A stretch of 36,278 bases of DNA from Setaria digitata. Taxonomy: Eukaryota; Nematoda; Chromadorea; Rhabditida; Setariidae. Below, piece after piece: positions 34,630-36,278 of this stretch. Location: positions 1-36,278 of the forward strand of contig RCAB01000576.1 in NCBI GenBank assembly GCA_003640385.1. The letters are read 5' to 3'. A program made the translations under genes and the position numbers. Numbering within the stretch: position 1 is the first letter of the stretch; each line of letters begins with the position of its first letter. The notes beneath the pieces were generated by a model, which was given only the letters and a program-made list of their open reading frames with translations, had not been told where the DNA came from and ran no database searches.

Positions 34630-36278
34630 CTTAAAAATTATGACTAATAATATGCTATTTCTAATACTTTTTTTCAAGGAATTTAAGAAAAAAAATTGAA
34701 TTTAATATTTTTCTTAAAAAAATTTTTCATTATTTTTAGAGGACAAACTAAAAAGATAGCATAAATATTTTCCATGTAAAATAAATTTTGTAAAATTTAT
34801 TAATTATAACAAGGGAAAAAAATTTGGTCAAAAATTTTTGGTAAAAATTCTTTACACATACGTATGTATATATTTTTTAGTTTTTTTTTATACTAGAAAT
34901 TTATTAATTTTCTGCAGTTTTTATTTGTCCAGACATGACGAATTTGCGAATTGGATTCTATATAATTACAATAGTAGAAAAGAGGAAATTTGGTGGAACT
35001 TTATAGAGTTGAAAGTTCTAATTAGGCTGAAACAAAGAAAAAGTGAATGTCATTTCAAATAATATTGGCTTAATTAAATTGCCAGTAGTTTTAGCTATTA
35101 GTTAGATTGGAAATGAATTATGTATCTTTTCTTTTTTTCCCCCTGAAAGTTCATATATATATATATATACCGGAAATAGAAATTATAGAATCGAGCTGTA
35201 AGCGAGCTATCTTTGACCAATTGAATTATTTCGGGAATCGATCATGATGACAGCACTTCATACATCTACATGGTGACATCAGCTGGTGACAATTTTAGTG
35301 ATTATTTAATTAAATTTATATCGCGGTTCGTATATCTTCATCAGTTTCAAATTCATTTTGCAAAAAAAAAAAAGAGAGAAAAGAAAAAATTATGCTTCAT
35401 TTTCATAACATCAAAAGAGAAAGGAAAATGTTTCAATTCTTTGTGATTAAGTTCATAAACATTTTGGTGATACTATAAGTGGAAAATTCCCCAAAAACTA
35501 ACCCAAATTATGAAAAAGTAAAACAAGGAAACGAGAAATTAACTATGATTTGAATTTCTAACTAATCATTAATTCCATTTATTAAACTGTTTTAATCTCA
35601 GACTCTTGTATTAAACATTTTATAAGTCTAAATTCTCTTGAAAATGCTCTTATAACAGATATAAACGCATAAAACTATACTTGTTGGTTAGTCGGATAAA
35701 TAATGTTGAATTACTAAAATCATACATGAAGTAGATTTCAAGATTAGATTACTTATTTCGAATAAAATATATGACAAAAGCCCAATAATAAAAAGCAGCA
35801 ATAACTCGCAGAATTCTATTTATTGACAATAAGGAAATTGATAATGGTAGTGATAGTGATAAATGTTGATGGTAACTGTGATAGAGCTGATGATGAGGAA
35901 TGACAATGCTGATAGTGATGGTAATGATTAGTGATAATGGCGGTAAATGATGCCAACGGCAATGAGATGACGATGATGATTCTAATGATAATAATGATAG
36001 GACATTGATAAAAGTAATGATGCCAACAATGATGTTGATGACTATTGATCATGATGCTATGATGATGATACTGTTAGTAATAATGGTGATAATAGCAATG
36101 AGATAAGCATAAAATGATTGAATAGTAGTGTTTCGTTACAGTTGTCACCATAGCTGATAATGCTGCATTACGAGAACATGAACACTAACTTGTACATACA
36201 TGTACATATGGAAAAGGCAAAAAAGAAATTCGTAAAGTTGCTTAAATGAAATATAGCTGAGAGAGAATGAAAAAAAAA
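34630..36278. other. Upstream flank or 5' intron of JIP gene
   Basis: No exon supported. The JIP coding frame enters from this side, so the stretch is probably intron or promoter. A possible minus start, MIDSRNNSI near 35245-35219, could splice in phase with a weak GTCAAA donor; I do not call it. A short (AT)n run lies at 35154-35169 and a TGA-type repeat at 35836-36075. Confidence 0.5.
35836..36075. repeat. Degenerate (TGA/TGG)n simple repeat
   Basis: About 240 bp of interrupted GATGAT, TGATAG and TGGTAATGAT units. The minus-strand reading gives His/Ile-rich low-complexity peptide (such as HYHHYQH), a by-product of the repeat and not a gene. Confidence 0.8.

Noticed and set aside
34381..34677. 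Minus-strand 98-residue frame starting MKKSIRNSILL
   Set aside because: It overlaps the JIP exon 34629-34422 in another frame; the Ser/Pro-rich frame is the one whose phases match the next exon.
35816..36052. His/Ile-rich minus-strand frame
   Set aside because: Translation of the degenerate TGA simple repeat.

Overview
The window reads as nuclear DNA of a nematode, most plausibly a spirurid or filarial-type parasite. It is strongly AT-rich, with many homopolymer runs. Genes are split into small exons by short AT-rich introns with TTTCAG-type acceptors. One gene encodes a transthyretin-like (TTL) secreted protein, a family largely confined to nematodes. The species cannot be fixed from this sequence alone, and I saw no bacterial, viral or organellar genes.

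Layout. 1-4.2 kb: no recognisable gene, but a diverged direct repeat and a small hairpin. 4.28-5.63 kb (minus): three-exon TTL gene. 5.6-8.7 kb: AT-rich intergenic DNA with a 107-bp duplication around the only N in the window. 8.68-9.55 kb: a slightly GC-richer island with coding-like but unresolved exons and a long inverted repeat. 11.15-13.75 kb (minus): nine-exon ILKAP-type PP2C phosphatase. 14.66-16.05 kb (minus): four-exon LSM4, upstream of the phosphatase on the same strand. 18.39-23.06 kb (plus): a probable, unrecognised six-cysteine secreted protein reconstructed from four exons, with a suspected GC-AG intron. 25.43-27.41 kb (plus): four-exon TMEM86/YhhN-family membrane protein. 28.79-34.63 kb (minus): nine exons of a JNK-interacting protein (JIP1/2 type) with SH3, PTB and C-terminal kinesin-binding motif; its 5' part lies beyond the window or is unrecognised. 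35.8-36.1 kb: degenerate TGA-type simple repeat.

The genes do not form a pathway. They are ordinary housekeeping genes (LSM4, ILKAP, TMEM86), a signalling scaffold (JIP) and two secreted nematode proteins. Exon models were built by hand from splice signals and reading phase. In the four confident complete genes and in most JIP junctions all phases close exactly; weak junctions are stated. The most novel material is the six-cysteine secreted protein, the unresolved island near 9 kb, and several repeat or hairpin structures in intergenic and intronic DNA.
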